A stretch of 64,000 nt of DNA from VXYL01 sp963422285 (GTDB taxonomy: Bacteria > Pseudomonadota > Gammaproteobacteria > Pseudomonadales > Azotimanducaceae). The position numbers and the translations under genes are program-made. The stretch's first letter is position 1. Every line of letters starts with the position of its first letter. Positions 1-8,785 of this stretch are shown piece by piece. Location: assembly GCA_963422285.2 (NCBI GenBank), contig CAXXJO010000001.1, forward strand, positions 186,001 to 250,000, written 5' to 3'. The notes under the pieces are model-generated. The model searched no databases, was not told the DNA's origin, and saw only the letters and a list, made by a program, of their open reading frames with translations.

Positions 1-493
1 CCGTTCGCCCCGCATAAGTAAAGGCCAACTGCCGTCGCTCGACGACGCCCATGGCGGCCAGCGTCAGTTGGTTCCCATCGATGCACCTTGCGTGTGCGGG
101 CAGGATACGCACCCGGTGCGAGGGAAATCGGCGCTGGGCCGGGGCGCCGGCGTCGAGGAGTTCACGCAGTTTCTTGCGCAGATATCGGATCTGCTCATGC
201 AGCGGACCAGGCAGCAACTGCTCTACGAGGTGGTCCGCTACCAGCAGCGCCTCCAGCTCTTCCGGACGGAACCATACCCCGGGCAGTTCGAACGCCGACG
301 CATTGCGGTCGTAGAAATAGCCTCTGCCCGGAGAGTTGATGACGGGGGCGCCCAGCGTGTCTCGCAGATACGACAAGGCGCGATGCAAGGTAGAGCGCGA
401 GCAGGCGAGCGATTCCATCAGGGCAGCAGTGGAGATGGGATGCCGCCGCGCCAGGAAGGTGCGGTGCAGGTCGTAGATGCGGCCAAGGTACAT
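1..493 (-). CDS. WYL-domain transcriptional regulator (3' end beyond window)
   Basis: Reading the minus strand from ATG at 493 gives an open frame of 164 codons that runs off the left edge. The N-terminus is a winged helix-turn-helix of the HTH_11 type (MYLGRIYDLHRTFLARRHP, then STAALMESLACSRSTLHRALSYL as the recognition segment). It is followed by the usual RGYFYDRNA wing, a linker with ELPGVWFRPEELEALL, and at about residue 150 the start of a WYL domain (VVERRQLAFTYAGR). Proteins of this layout are DNA-binding regulators whose WYL domain senses nucleic-acid or nucleotide ligands; several control CRISPR-Cas loci. It is divergent from cas4-cas1 across 310 bp, so control of that operon is a reasonable inference. 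Most of the WYL domain lies outside the window. Confidence 0.8.
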   Translation of the reverse strand, partial: MYLGRIYDLHRTFLARRHPISTAALMESLACSRSTLHRALSYLRDTLGAPVINSPGRGYFYDRNASAFELPGVWFRPEELEALLVADHLVEQLLPGPLHEQIRYLRKKLRELLDAGAPAQRRFPSHRVRILPAHARCIDGNQLTLAAMGVVERRQLAFTYAGRT

Positions 494-803
494 GGGCGTC
501 AGCGAATCGGTATGCAGTGTTTGCTGCCGAGCTTCGGACTGTCCACGCTGTTGGGCAGTTCCGATCTCGCATTGCTATTCTCCAGCGTACCCTCGTTGGG
601 CGTGGCAGTATTGTGAAGGATTTCGGCGCGAGTGGACAGGCTGGCGGTTTGAGGCCGAAACGGAAACAGCCGCATAGCGTTTGGTTGTTTCATGCTGTAA
701 CTGCGTGCGGCCACGATGCTCTGGCCGTCTATGAAGCTGGAATTACGTTCGGTTAGACTGCCCTGCACCAAGCCGCCATGAGGGCATAGCGAGGCGCGAA
801 AAA
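494..803. other. Intergenic region between WYL regulator and cas4-cas1
   Basis: This 310-bp divergent spacer must hold the promoters of both the WYL gene and the cas genes. I see no clear sigma-70 consensus pair and no gene in it. Short open frames exist on both strands, but their composition looks like non-coding sequence. Just before the cas start there is a weak GAGGCG ribosome-site candidate. Confidence 0.5.
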
Positions 804-2537
804 ATGGCAAAAAAGACCGATAGGATCTCCAGCGTACCGCACGAGCCAGTGCAGACCGCGCTGCCCCTTCGTGCGGGTCGGCACGAAAAGGACGCGCCGC
901 TCATCCCGGCACGCATCCTCAACGAATTCGTCTACTGCCCGCGCCTCGCCTACCTCGAATGGGTGCAGAAGGAGTGGGAAGACTCCTCGGATACCGTCGA
1001 AGGCCGCCATGTTCATCGGCGCGTCGACGAGAAGGGTGGTGCGCTTCCCGATCCCGACGACGAATCCCATGAGATCAAGGTGGCGCGGTCGGTCGAACTG
1101 TCTTCCAGGAAGCTCGATCTTGCGGCAAAGATCGATTTGGTGGAGAGCGCCGAAGGTCGGGTGACGCCCATCGACTACAAGCGCGGCAAACGCCCCCATA
1201 CCCCGCGCCATGCCTACGATCCCGAGCGTGTCCAGTTGTGTGCACAAGGATTATTGCTCGAGGAGCATGGCTACGCCTGCTCGGAGGGGATACTGTACTT
1301 TGCTGGTTCACGGGAGCGGGTGCGCGTTCCGTTCGACGACGAGATCAAAGCGCTCACTCTGAAATCCATCAAGGAACTGCGCTCCGTGGTCGACGCGGGA
1401 CAAATTCCGCCTCCCCTGGAGGACAGCCCGAAGTGTCCGCGGTGTTCATTGGTGAGCATCTGCCTTCCCGACGAGATCAACCTGCTGCGATCGACCGCCG
1501 AGACAGCACGACCGCTGAGCGTTCACCACACCCGGGCGCTGCCGGTCTACGTCCAGTCGTATCGCGGCAAGGTCGCCAAGCAGGGGGAACGGTTGGCGAT
1601 CAGCAAGGATGACGACGAGACCGTCTATGCTCGGCTCGCGGATACCTCCCAGCTTGTCCTTATGGGCAACGTCTACGTCACTACCCCTACCCTGCATGAA
1701 CTCATGCGGCGCGACATTCCTGTCACATGGCAGTCGCACGGTGGGTGGTTCCTGGGCCACACAGTGGGTACGGGCCATGCCAATGTCGAGCTCCGAACGG
1801 CACAGTACCGAGGCTCGTTCAAGGAACAGGTCTGCTTGAAGTTGGCCCGAGGCTGGGTGCAGGCGAAGATCAGGAACTCCCGAACATTGCTGCGCCGAAA
1901 CTGGCGCTCGGACGAGGATATCGGCCCTACGCTCAGGGACCTGAAGAGACTGGTGGATCGGGCCGGCCGCACCCGGGATATGAACACGCTGCTCGGCATT
2001 GAGGGCGCAGCTGCCGCCCTCTACTTCCGGCGCTTCACCGCCGTACTGAAAGGCGACCACGCGACCGCATTCCAGATGAACAACCGTAATCGAAGGCCCC
2101 CAACTGATCCCGTCAATGCCCTGCTGTCGTTCGGCTACGCGATGCTGTCTCGTACGTTCGTTGTAGTGCTCTCGGCCGTGGGTTTCGATCCCTACCGTGG
2201 CTTCTACCACCAACCCCGCTATGGACGCCCCGCTCTTGCCCTGGACATGATGGAGCCGTTCCGTCCCTTGATCGTCGAATCCGCCGTAGTCACTGCGATC
2301 AACAACGGCGAAGTAGCGCCTGTCGATTTCGTGCGCACTCCTATCGGAGTGAATCTCTCCACGGCGGGCCGCAAGCGGTTCATCGCCACGTTCGAGCGCC
2401 GACTCAGCCATGAGGTCACCCACCCGTTGTTCGGCTATCGAGTGGAGTACCGCCGGCTGTTGGAACTCCAAGCCCGCCTGCTAGGCCGGTTCCTGCTCGG
2501 GGAGACGCCCGACTATCCCAATTTCATCACCCGCTGA
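804..2537 (+). CDS. cas4-cas1: CRISPR-associated Cas4-Cas1 fusion protein
   Basis: The 577-residue protein joins the exonuclease that trims prespacers (Cas4) to the spacer integrase (Cas1). The Cas4 half (about residues 35-225) shows the Fe-S cysteines C45 in VYCPRLAY and C211, C214, C220 in CPRCSLVSIC. It also has the RecB-type nuclease acids D111 (AKIDLVE) and D124-K126 (PIDYKRG). The Cas1 half (about 245-577) has the metal ligands E400 (LLGIEGAAA), H469 (GFYHQPRYG) and E484 (DMMEPFRPLI), so both activities look intact. Such fusions are known from type I-G (formerly I-U) and type V-B systems. The ATG at 804 follows GAGGCG. cas2 starts 42 bp downstream, in an apparent operon. No effector gene is visible, so the subtype cannot be settled here. 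Confidence 0.95.
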   Translation: MAKKTDRISSVPHEPVQTALPLRAGRHEKDAPLIPARILNEFVYCPRLAYLEWVQKEWEDSSDTVEGRHVHRRVDEKGGALPDPDDESHEIKVARSVELSSRKLDLAAKIDLVESAEGRVTPIDYKRGKRPHTPRHAYDPERVQLCAQGLLLEEHGYACSEGILYFAGSRERVRVPFDDEIKALTLKSIKELRSVVDAGQIPPPLEDSPKCPRCSLVSICLPDEINLLRSTAETARPLSVHHTRALPVYVQSYRGKVAKQGERLAISKDDDETVYARLADTSQLVLMGNVYVTTPTLHELMRRDIPVTWQSHGGWFLGHTVGTGHANVELRTAQYRGSFKEQVCLKLARGWVQAKIRNSRTLLRRNWRSDEDIGPTLRDLKRLVDRAGRTRDMNTLLGIEGAAAALYFRRFTAVLKGDHATAFQMNNRNRRPPTDPVNALLSFGYAMLSRTFVVVLSAVGFDPYRGFYHQPRYGRPALALDMMEPFRPLIVESAVVTAINNGEVAPVDFVRTPIGVNLSTAGRKRFIATFERRLSHEVTHPLFGYRVEYRRLLELQARLLGRFLLGETPDYPNFITR

Positions 2538-2579
2538 CGACCCACAGAGTATCCCCCATCCGACAAGAGGACACCGACC

Positions 2580-2879
2580 ATGGCCGCTGATGAGCGACTA
2601 TACTTCGTGATCTACGACATCTCCGCCCCGAAGCGTTGGCGCACTATCTTCAAGACCATGCATGGCTACGGCGACTGGGTGCAGCTCTCCGTCTTCCAGT
2701 GCCGTCTGACTCGCGTCCGCCATGCCGAACTGATCGCCGACCTGGATCGCATCATCCACCACGACGAGGACCATGTAGTCGTCATCGACGTCGGCCCAGC
2801 CGACAACGTGGAACCACGAGTGGTATCGCTGGGCAAACGGCCCTATACACCTGTCCAGCGGGAACCTATCATCGTCTAA
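2580..2879 (+). CDS. cas2: CRISPR-associated endoribonuclease Cas2
   Basis: The 99-residue protein has the Cas2 ferredoxin-like signature: an opening strand RLYFVIYDIS with the conserved aspartate, a KRWRTIFKTMHGYGDWVQLSVFQC helix-strand segment, and a C-terminal strand region ending VQREPIIV. Cas2 dimers bridge two Cas1 dimers in the spacer-integration complex. It lies 42 bp after cas4-cas1 with the same orientation, and the array leader begins right after its stop. Its length is normal for the family and no damage is visible. Confidence 0.93.
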   Translation: MAADERLYFVIYDISAPKRWRTIFKTMHGYGDWVQLSVFQCRLTRVRHAELIADLDRIIHHDEDHVVVIDVGPADNVEPRVVSLGKRPYTPVQREPIIV

Positions 2880-2883
2880 TCTG

Positions 2884-2906
2884 CCTAAGCGCCGCGAGCG
2901 CTCAGG
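2884..2906 (+). terminator. Hairpin after cas2 (possible attenuator or terminator)
   Basis: Arms CCTAAGCGC and GCGCTCAGG pair over nine positions with one mismatch around a five-base loop, four bases after the cas2 stop. There is no run of T after the stem, so intrinsic termination is uncertain. It may separate cas transcription from the array or form part of the leader. Confidence 0.3.
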
Positions 2907-2950
2907 TGCTGCCCCAAAACACCGGGACCACTCGCAGAGCAGATTGTTCT

Positions 2951-2978
2951 TTCACAATCAGTCTAGTAGGGCTATACT
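2951..2978 (+). promoter_or_regulatory. Candidate CRISPR leader promoter
   Basis: TTCACA at 2951-2956 and TATACT at 2973-2978 are separated by 16 bp, a plausible sigma-70 pair within the 204-bp interval between cas2 and the first repeat. Transcription would begin near 2985, about 100 bases before the first repeat, and run rightward. That matches the array direction inferred from the degenerate repeat at the far end. The assignment rests on pattern only. Confidence 0.4.
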
Positions 2979-3083
2979 CCAGCCCACGTCTGAGACGGAG
3001 GCCGACTGTTGCATCCGACTAGATGCCTACCCCTCGCAGGACAGGCCTACAGTCCTCTCGTGGTGCAGCATCCAGCGACCGGC

Positions 3084-5987
3084 GTTTTCCCCCGCGTTAT
3101 GCGGGGGCCTCATTGAAGCGCGGCGCTCCCGGGGGTGCTGATGGACGCGGACACGTTTTCCCCCGCGTTATGCGGGGGCCTCATTGAAGCGACGTCGGGG
3201 ACGGCGCGGACGAAGGGGAGCTCGCCGTTTTCCCCCGCGTTATGCGGGGGCCTCATTGAAGCCCGTCGGCCACGTCAGTCCGTCCCCGGCGGGGCGAGTT
3301 TTCCCCCGCGTTATGCGGGGGCCTCATTGAAGCAGGATGGAGACCCGCACGGAGGAGTAGCCCAGGATGTTTTCCCCCGCGTTATGCGGGGGCCTCATTG
3401 AAGCCTCGGCCAGACGGCGACGATGACCCTCCCGGGCGTGGTTTTCCCCCGCGTTATGCGGGGGCCTCATTGAAGCGCCGTCGGTCGCGTGCGCCGCGAC
3501 GCGGACCCGCGCGGTTTTCCCCCGCGTTATGCGGGGGCCTCATTGAAGCACGCCGGCGCCGAACGCCACCGGCCCGAAGGCGCGTTTTCCCCCGCGTTAT
3601 GCGGGGGCCTCATTGAAGCCGGCGCTGGCGCTGCCGGAGCGGGAAGATGCGTTGCGGTTTTCCCCCGCGTTATGCGGGGGCCTCATTGAAGCCGGCGCTG
3701 GCGCTGCCGGAGCGGGAAGATGCGTTGCGGTTTTCCCCCGCGTTATGCGGGGGCCTCATTGAAGCCGGGGGTTGGGGATAATATTCGCAGGAACATGAGC
3801 AGTTTTCCCCCGCGTTATGCGGGGGCCTCATTGAAGCCTGGGCTTCACGTCGAAGGTGGCATCCGAGCGGCGTTTTCCCCCGCGTTATGCGGGGGCCTCA
3901 TTGAAGCTCCGCGATGAAGTCCTGTGAGACCTCGGCCTCGACGTTTTCCCCCGCGTTATGCGGGGGCCTCATTGAAGCCGGCAGGAGAACGATGTAGTTA
4001 ACGCCCTGCTCGCATGTTTTCCCCCGCGTTATGCGGGGGCCTCATTGAAGCCTGGGCTGATGTGTTCCGCCCGTATCTCTACTTTCGTTTTCCCCCGCGT
4101 TATGCGGGGGCCTCATTGAAGCTCCACGTATCCGATGTGGGTGTCGTCCACCAGCACGTTTTCCCCCGCGTTATGCGGGGGCCTCATTGAAGCGACGGAC
4201 GGGCGGCGTCGGCCGCGACCGAGGCGGGGTTTTCCCCCGCGTTATGCGGGGGCCTCATTGAAGCGTCCGGCAGCCGCGGCGGCATAGGCACCCCGGACGG
4301 TTTTCCCCCGCGTTATGCGGGGGCCTCATTGAAGCGACCATGTCGACGAGGTGGATGCCCTTGCGGCTGTCGTTTTCCCCCGCGTTATGCGGGGGCCTCA
4401 TTGAAGCGCCGCCGGCAGCGAAGAACGCCGCCGCGGTTTCGGCGTTTTCCCCCGCGTTATGCGGGGGCCTCATTGAAGCGACGTAGGCGATCAGGCATAC
4501 CGGCTGGCTCGCGCCGTTTTCCCCCGCGTTATGCGGGGGCCTCATTGAAGCAACGCGCCGACGCTGATCGCCAGCGAGCGCGAGGGCGTTTTCCCCCGCG
4601 TTATGCGGGGGCCTCATTGAAGCCACGGCGGCACGGACGCGCCTGTCCAGGACAGCGGGTTTTCCCCCGCGTTATGCGGGGGCCTCATTGAAGCAGTATC
4701 AGTCGATCCATGTCCGGCTCGCAGTGGAGGTTTTCCCCCGCGTTATGCGGGGGCCTCATTGAAGCTTTGGAGACTTTCCGCCGCATTCAGTCCAGCCCCG
4801 TGTTTTCCCCCGCGTTATGCGGGGGCCTCATTGAAGCTCGCCGCATTGGAGGGGGTCTCGACGAGCGGAAAAGTTTTCCCCCGCGTTATGCGGGGGCCTC
4901 ATTGAAGCATACTGGGAGATGGCTTCTGAATCGATATCGTCTAGTTTTCCCCCGCGTTATGCGGGGGCCTCATTGAAGCCGGTTGCGAATGGCGTAGCCG
5001 TGCTCGGCAATGCCCGTTTTCCCCCGCGTTATGCGGGGGCCTCATTGAAGCTATGAAGACCATGATTGTGGTGGCTCATAAGCATCGTTTTCCCCCGCGT
5101 TATGCGGGGGCCTCATTGAAGCCTAGCGAGCTCGCGTAGGGCACGAATGCCCTTCACTTGTTTTCCCCCGCGTTATGCGGGGGCCTCATTGAAGCTCGGA
5201 GAACTCAACCTTGGCTTTCATCGGCCCACCTGTTTTCCCCCGCGTTATGCGGGGGCCTCATTGAAGCAATCTGGTGGGGCACGACCAGAGGTCGCCGGAG
5301 CCGGTTTTCCCCCGCGTTATGCGGGGGCCTCATTGAAGCCAAGCTCATGGACAGGTGGGAGGACGGCACAGTGCCGAGTTTTCCCCCGCGTTATGCGGGG
5401 GCCTCATTGAAGCCCTCAGAAGCCATCCGAAGTCTCTTGCTTTCATTCTGTTTTCCCCCGCGTTATGCGGGGGCCTCATTGAAGCCGGCGCGGCCCGTGC
5501 CGGCCCATGGAAAAGAGCGCTGTTTTCCCCCGCGTTATGCGGGGGCCTCATTGAAGCCCGGGCGGCCTGGACCGTGTTCCAGGCGCCTATCACGTTTTCC
5601 CCCGCGTTATGCGGGGGCCTCATTGAAGCTGGATCAGGAAGGTGGGGAAGCCGGTTAAGGCTTCGTTTTCCCCCGCGTTATGCGGGGGCCTCATTGAAGC
5701 GGCGCCCGGTGCGCGATCCAGACCGCGGTCCGCGTGTTTTCCCCCGCGTTATGCGGGGGCCTCATTGAAGCGAGCTGGACGACGGCTTCCTGCCCTGCCG
5801 GCGTTCGTTTTCCCCCGCGTTATGCGGGGGCCTCATTGAAGCGATTTCGGTCCGCAGTTCGCGCTGCACCCGCAGAAACGTTTTCCCCCGCGTTATGCGG
5901 GGGCCTCATTGAAGCTATCTAGTCTGTCCGGCTCGCAGTGGAGCCGGCGCGGTTTTCCCCCGCGTTATGCGGGGGCCTCATTAGCTG
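3084..5987 (+). CRISPR. CRISPR array, 41 repeats and 40 spacers
   Basis: A 36-bp repeat starts GTTTTCCCCCGCG and ends CTCATTGAAGC. It recurs 41 times at 70-74 bp intervals, with spacers of 34-38 bp. It contains a 7-bp stem (CCCCCGC / GCGGGGG) around GTTAT, and its 3' end ATTGAAGC would form the crRNA 5' handle. The first 40 copies look identical. The last copy (from 5952) matches only its first 31 bases, marking the trailer end, so the leader lies on the cas2 side. Spacers at 3620-3656 and 3693-3729 are identical. Spacers at 4695-4729 and 5916-5951 share 19 bases. The uniform repeats and an intact cas4-cas1/cas2 pair suggest an array that was active recently. Confidence 0.99.
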
Positions 5988-6090
5988 ATACGGGGGGCTC
6001 AGGGCAGAACAAGCCGAATACGGCTATGAATGCAAACGCGGCCGACAGCGCCCTTCTTCTTGCCGTCAGGTATTTCGCCAAGTGTTTCAT
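5965..6090 (-). pseudogene. Truncated secreted-protein gene running into the last CRISPR repeat
   Basis: From ATG at 6090, preceded by an AGAGG ribosome site, the minus strand encodes 36 residues that look like a bacterial signal peptide. It has basic residues at the start (MKHLAKYLTARRR), a hydrophobic core (ALSAAFAFIAVFGLF) and a tail ending PEPPVSA. The frame then enters the degenerate terminal CRISPR repeat at 5982 and stops six codons later at TAA (5965-5967) inside the repeat. The simplest reading is that the distal array end replaced or interrupted the body of an exported protein gene. Its original function cannot be told. Confidence 0.55.
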
Positions 6091-6303
6091 TCGTGCCCTC
6101 TCTAGTGGCTCCCTTGCTTTTCCGCACCGCCTTAGAGTACCAAGCGCACAAGTTGAAACACCGGTAGTGTCGATGTCCTGGCCTCATCGAAAGGCCTGCT
6201 CTTATTCAGGCGATGATCTCCGCAGCCAAAGGATGTAGTGTCCCTGCTCTGGTCAAGGTTGCTGCCTGCGCTGGCGCGAGTTCGAGTCTACTGGCAGCGC
6301 ATT

Positions 6304-7707
6304 CTAATCGGAGCAATCGTAGGTAGTCGCCCCTTCTCTCACCGTCGCGACCACATCGCTCACGTTGAGTGACGAACGCACCTCTCCCCACGCCCGTCCC
6401 AACACGCAAAGGTCGGCTGGTGCGCCCACCTCGATGCGTCGCGTCGTACCGCCAGGATCGTCTAGGGGCGTGGTGAACAGTGCCAGAGACTGTTCCGGCG
6501 TCAGTGCCTCGGTGGTACCGATTGCTCGTCCTGCTACGGTTCTTCGATGCACGGCAGCCTGCATGGCGGCCCATGGGTCGGGGTTGCCGAACGGGGCGTC
6601 GGTGCCGCCGCCGAGGGGGATGCCGGCGTCTAGGAAGCCGCGGCAGCGGTACAGGTGGGCATGGTCTGCGGAAGGGACATCCCGCAGGTAGTCATCGCCG
6701 CGTTCGGCGATGAAATTAGGCTGCGTAACTACGGTGAGGCAGGCAGCGTCAAGCGACGATTCCTGGAACAGCGCCATTGCAGCGGCATCGGCGACCGCAG
6801 CATGTTCGATGCGGTCGCCGGAGATGATGCCAGCGTCCCGGAACGCGACGAGAGAGAAGATCAGCTCCGTGCGGGTTACGCAGTGAACGGCAACCGGCCG
6901 ACTACGCTCGTGGGCGCGTACCATGCGATCTCTGAAGCTGTCGAAAGTGGGCAGGGCAGCATCGTCGAGCATGATTTTCAGGGGGCCGACATCCAGGCTG
7001 TCGTCGCCCATCAGGTTGACGTGCTGGCAGAGATTCAGTCGTCGAAAGAAGCCTGCCGTGCGTCGGTCGTTGGTGTGCGTCGTCTCGGTGAGGCCAGTGA
7101 TGCCGTAGCTGGCCAGCCGGCGGGAAGTGGCTTCTACCGCAGGAGCGAGATCGGCGTCTTCGAGCAGACGGTCGCGCAGCAACTCATCGCCGCGAAACAG
7201 CCGACCATTGGGTGCGTCAATGCCCAGCCGACGCAAGGCAATAGAGTTCAGGAACCACATCTTGCCGGAACGATGCTGGATGCGAACTGGCCGGTCGGCG
7301 CGCAACGCATCGAGTGCGGCTTGGTCCAATTCGCCGGCGATGGATTCGTGGTAGCCAATGCCGCGAATCCAGTCTTCTCCTGGCGCAGCTTCCAGCGCGG
7401 ACTTGAGCTGCTCCAGGTTGGATACATCGGGTGGGCCGCAGCGGACGGATCGGGCTGCCGCAGCGAGAGAGAGCAGGTGGATATGATGGTCGTGTAGGCC
7501 CGGCAGGAGAACACCACCTACGGCATCGAGAATCGTTTCCCCGGGTGCCGCTGCCAAACCGGGACCGATCTCCACGATCCGGCCACGCCGACAGCGAAGG
7601 CCAAGCCCCGGTGTGCCATCGATTTCGGCGTTGGCCACCAGCAGAGCACCAGTAAGGCCACCTATCTTGTGCATCTGCGAGGGTTGCACGGATGCCTGCT
7701 GAGACAT
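6304..7707 (-). CDS. Amidohydrolase family 3 (YtcJ-like) protein
   Basis: With the start at ATG 7707 (MSQQASVQ) the protein is 467 residues; an internal ATG at 7674 is an alternative. It has a metal-dependent hydrolase layout: an N-terminal beta region, the metal-binding HDHHIHLL motif, AVHCVTRTE and RIEHAAVAD around the later metal-ligand histidines, and the GGGTDAPFGNPDPW segment with the catalytic aspartate. A C-terminal strand region (VGAPADLCVLG) returns to the composite beta domain. YtcJ-like enzymes hydrolyse amide or related bonds; the substrate here is unknown. It is divergent from an enoyl-CoA hydratase gene across 65 bp. Upstream extension of the frame to 8001 is rejected because it would overlap that gene. 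Confidence 0.82.
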   Translation of the reverse strand: MSQQASVQPSQMHKIGGLTGALLVANAEIDGTPGLGLRCRRGRIVEIGPGLAAAPGETILDAVGGVLLPGLHDHHIHLLSLAAAARSVRCGPPDVSNLEQLKSALEAAPGEDWIRGIGYHESIAGELDQAALDALRADRPVRIQHRSGKMWFLNSIALRRLGIDAPNGRLFRGDELLRDRLLEDADLAPAVEATSRRLASYGITGLTETTHTNDRRTAGFFRRLNLCQHVNLMGDDSLDVGPLKIMLDDAALPTFDSFRDRMVRAHERSRPVAVHCVTRTELIFSLVAFRDAGIISGDRIEHAAVADAAAMALFQESSLDAACLTVVTQPNFIAERGDDYLRDVPSADHAHLYRCRGFLDAGIPLGGGTDAPFGNPDPWAAMQAAVHRRTVAGRAIGTTEALTPEQSLALFTTPLDDPGGTTRRIEVGAPADLCVLGRAWGEVRSSLNVSDVVATVREGATTYDCSD

Positions 7708-7760
7708 GTCGTCCGCTGCGCGCTGGCTGAATGCACAGATGCTACCGCGAACCGCGCTTG

Positions 7761-7766
7761 TATAAT
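7761..7766 (+). promoter_or_regulatory. TATAAT box placed for a leaderless start
   Basis: A perfect TATAAT lies with its last base seven positions before the ATG at 7773. Transcription would start at or next to the start codon, giving a leaderless mRNA. No ribosome-binding sequence precedes that ATG. No good -35 element is visible at the usual distance, so activity is uncertain. Confidence 0.4.
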
Positions 7767-7772
7767 CGCCCC

Positions 7773-8741
7773 ATGAACGCGCCGATGCCCTTGTCGGAAC
7801 TGGCCGAGCGCTTATGCTCGCCAGCGCGGTCGGAGGAACTGTCGATCTTCTCCGGCATTCCCTGCCTAGTCGTCGAACTCGATGGCGAACCAGCACCACC
7901 GATGCCAATGCTGCCCAACTGTCCGGTGGTGGCTGTGGCGGATCGTCATGATGTGCCCGAGTTGGTGGATGTGGTCGCGGCCACGGAGGCGGATGCCGCA
8001 CAGGTGACAGATGCCATCGCCCGCTGTCCTATCGCGTCCTTGGTGCTAGTTCGCTTGCTGCGCTACAACGAACGCGTTGATGCCGCTGGCAGACTGTTCG
8101 CAGAATCCCTGGCCTATTCCACGTTGCAGCACGGTGCCGAGTTCGAAGCATGGCTGGCCGGGCGGCAGAAACGTCCCTCCAAGACGGAGACCGAGACACC
8201 GGCAGTGCTCCTGGAACGCAACGACGATGAACTTCGCATCACCCTCAACCGTCCGCACAAGCGCAACGCCTATTCCAGCGGTCTGCGAGACGCCTTGTGC
8301 GAAGCGTTGGGCTTGGTGGCCGAGGACCCTTCCATTCGTCGGGCGGTGCTCGACGGTGCCGGCCCATGCTTCAGTGCCGGGGGCGACCTCGGCGAGTTCG
8401 GCGAGGCCGCGGACGCCGGCCGCGCCCACGCCTCGCGCACCACGCGCAGCGCTGGCGCTCTTATTCATCGCTTGCGGGATCGCGTCGAGGCGCGTCTGCA
8501 CGGTGCCTGCATCGGTGCCGGCATCGAGCTGCCGGCATTCGCCGGGCATGTGGTGGCGCGACCCGATGCGTTCTTTCAACTGCCGGAAGTAGGAATGGGA
8601 TTGATCCCAGGTGCAGGCGGTACAGCGAGCATCCTGCCGCGCATCGGTCGCCATCGGCTGGCGTTCATGGCGCTGACGGGGGTGCGCATTGACGTGTCGA
8701 CGGCACTGGAGTGGGGCTTGGTGGATGCCGTGGCACCCTAG
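7773..8741 (+). CDS. Enoyl-CoA hydratase/isomerase family protein
   Basis: The protein has 322 residues. About residues 130-322 form a crotonase fold: LRITLNRPHKRNAYS, the oxyanion-hole segments CFSAGGDLGEFG and HGACIGAGIELPAFA, and FQLPEVGMGLIPGAGGTASILPRIGRHRLAFMALTG. The family acts on acyl-CoA thioesters in beta-oxidation-type pathways. The first 125 or so residues are an extra N-terminal region I do not recognise. The chain ends at WGLVDAVAP, so the usual C-terminal helical part is missing. The chosen start fits the TATAAT box just upstream; an ATG at 7731 would add 14 residues. The following gene begins 44 bp downstream in the same direction. Confidence 0.85.
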   Translation: MNAPMPLSELAERLCSPARSEELSIFSGIPCLVVELDGEPAPPMPMLPNCPVVAVADRHDVPELVDVVAATEADAAQVTDAIARCPIASLVLVRLLRYNERVDAAGRLFAESLAYSTLQHGAEFEAWLAGRQKRPSKTETETPAVLLERNDDELRITLNRPHKRNAYSSGLRDALCEALGLVAEDPSIRRAVLDGAGPCFSAGGDLGEFGEAADAGRAHASRTTRSAGALIHRLRDRVEARLHGACIGAGIELPAFAGHVVARPDAFFQLPEVGMGLIPGAGGTASILPRIGRHRLAFMALTGVRIDVSTALEWGLVDAVAP

Positions 8742-8785
8742 TGTCCGATCTTCGCCACCCCCAGCCAATCGTGGGCCGCACGGAG

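Noticed and set aside
2880..3083. Assigning the array firmly to type I-G or V-B
   Set aside because: The cas4-cas1 fusion allows both, and neither effector genes nor a reliable repeat comparison are available in this window.
3135..5922. Several 60-166 codon open frames inside the CRISPR array
   Set aside because: They are translations of the repeat (for example FPPRYAGASLK) with spacers, not genes.
6304..8001. Extension of the amidohydrolase to 8001
   Set aside because: The extra N-terminus is proline/arginine-rich and overlaps the divergent enoyl-CoA hydratase gene.
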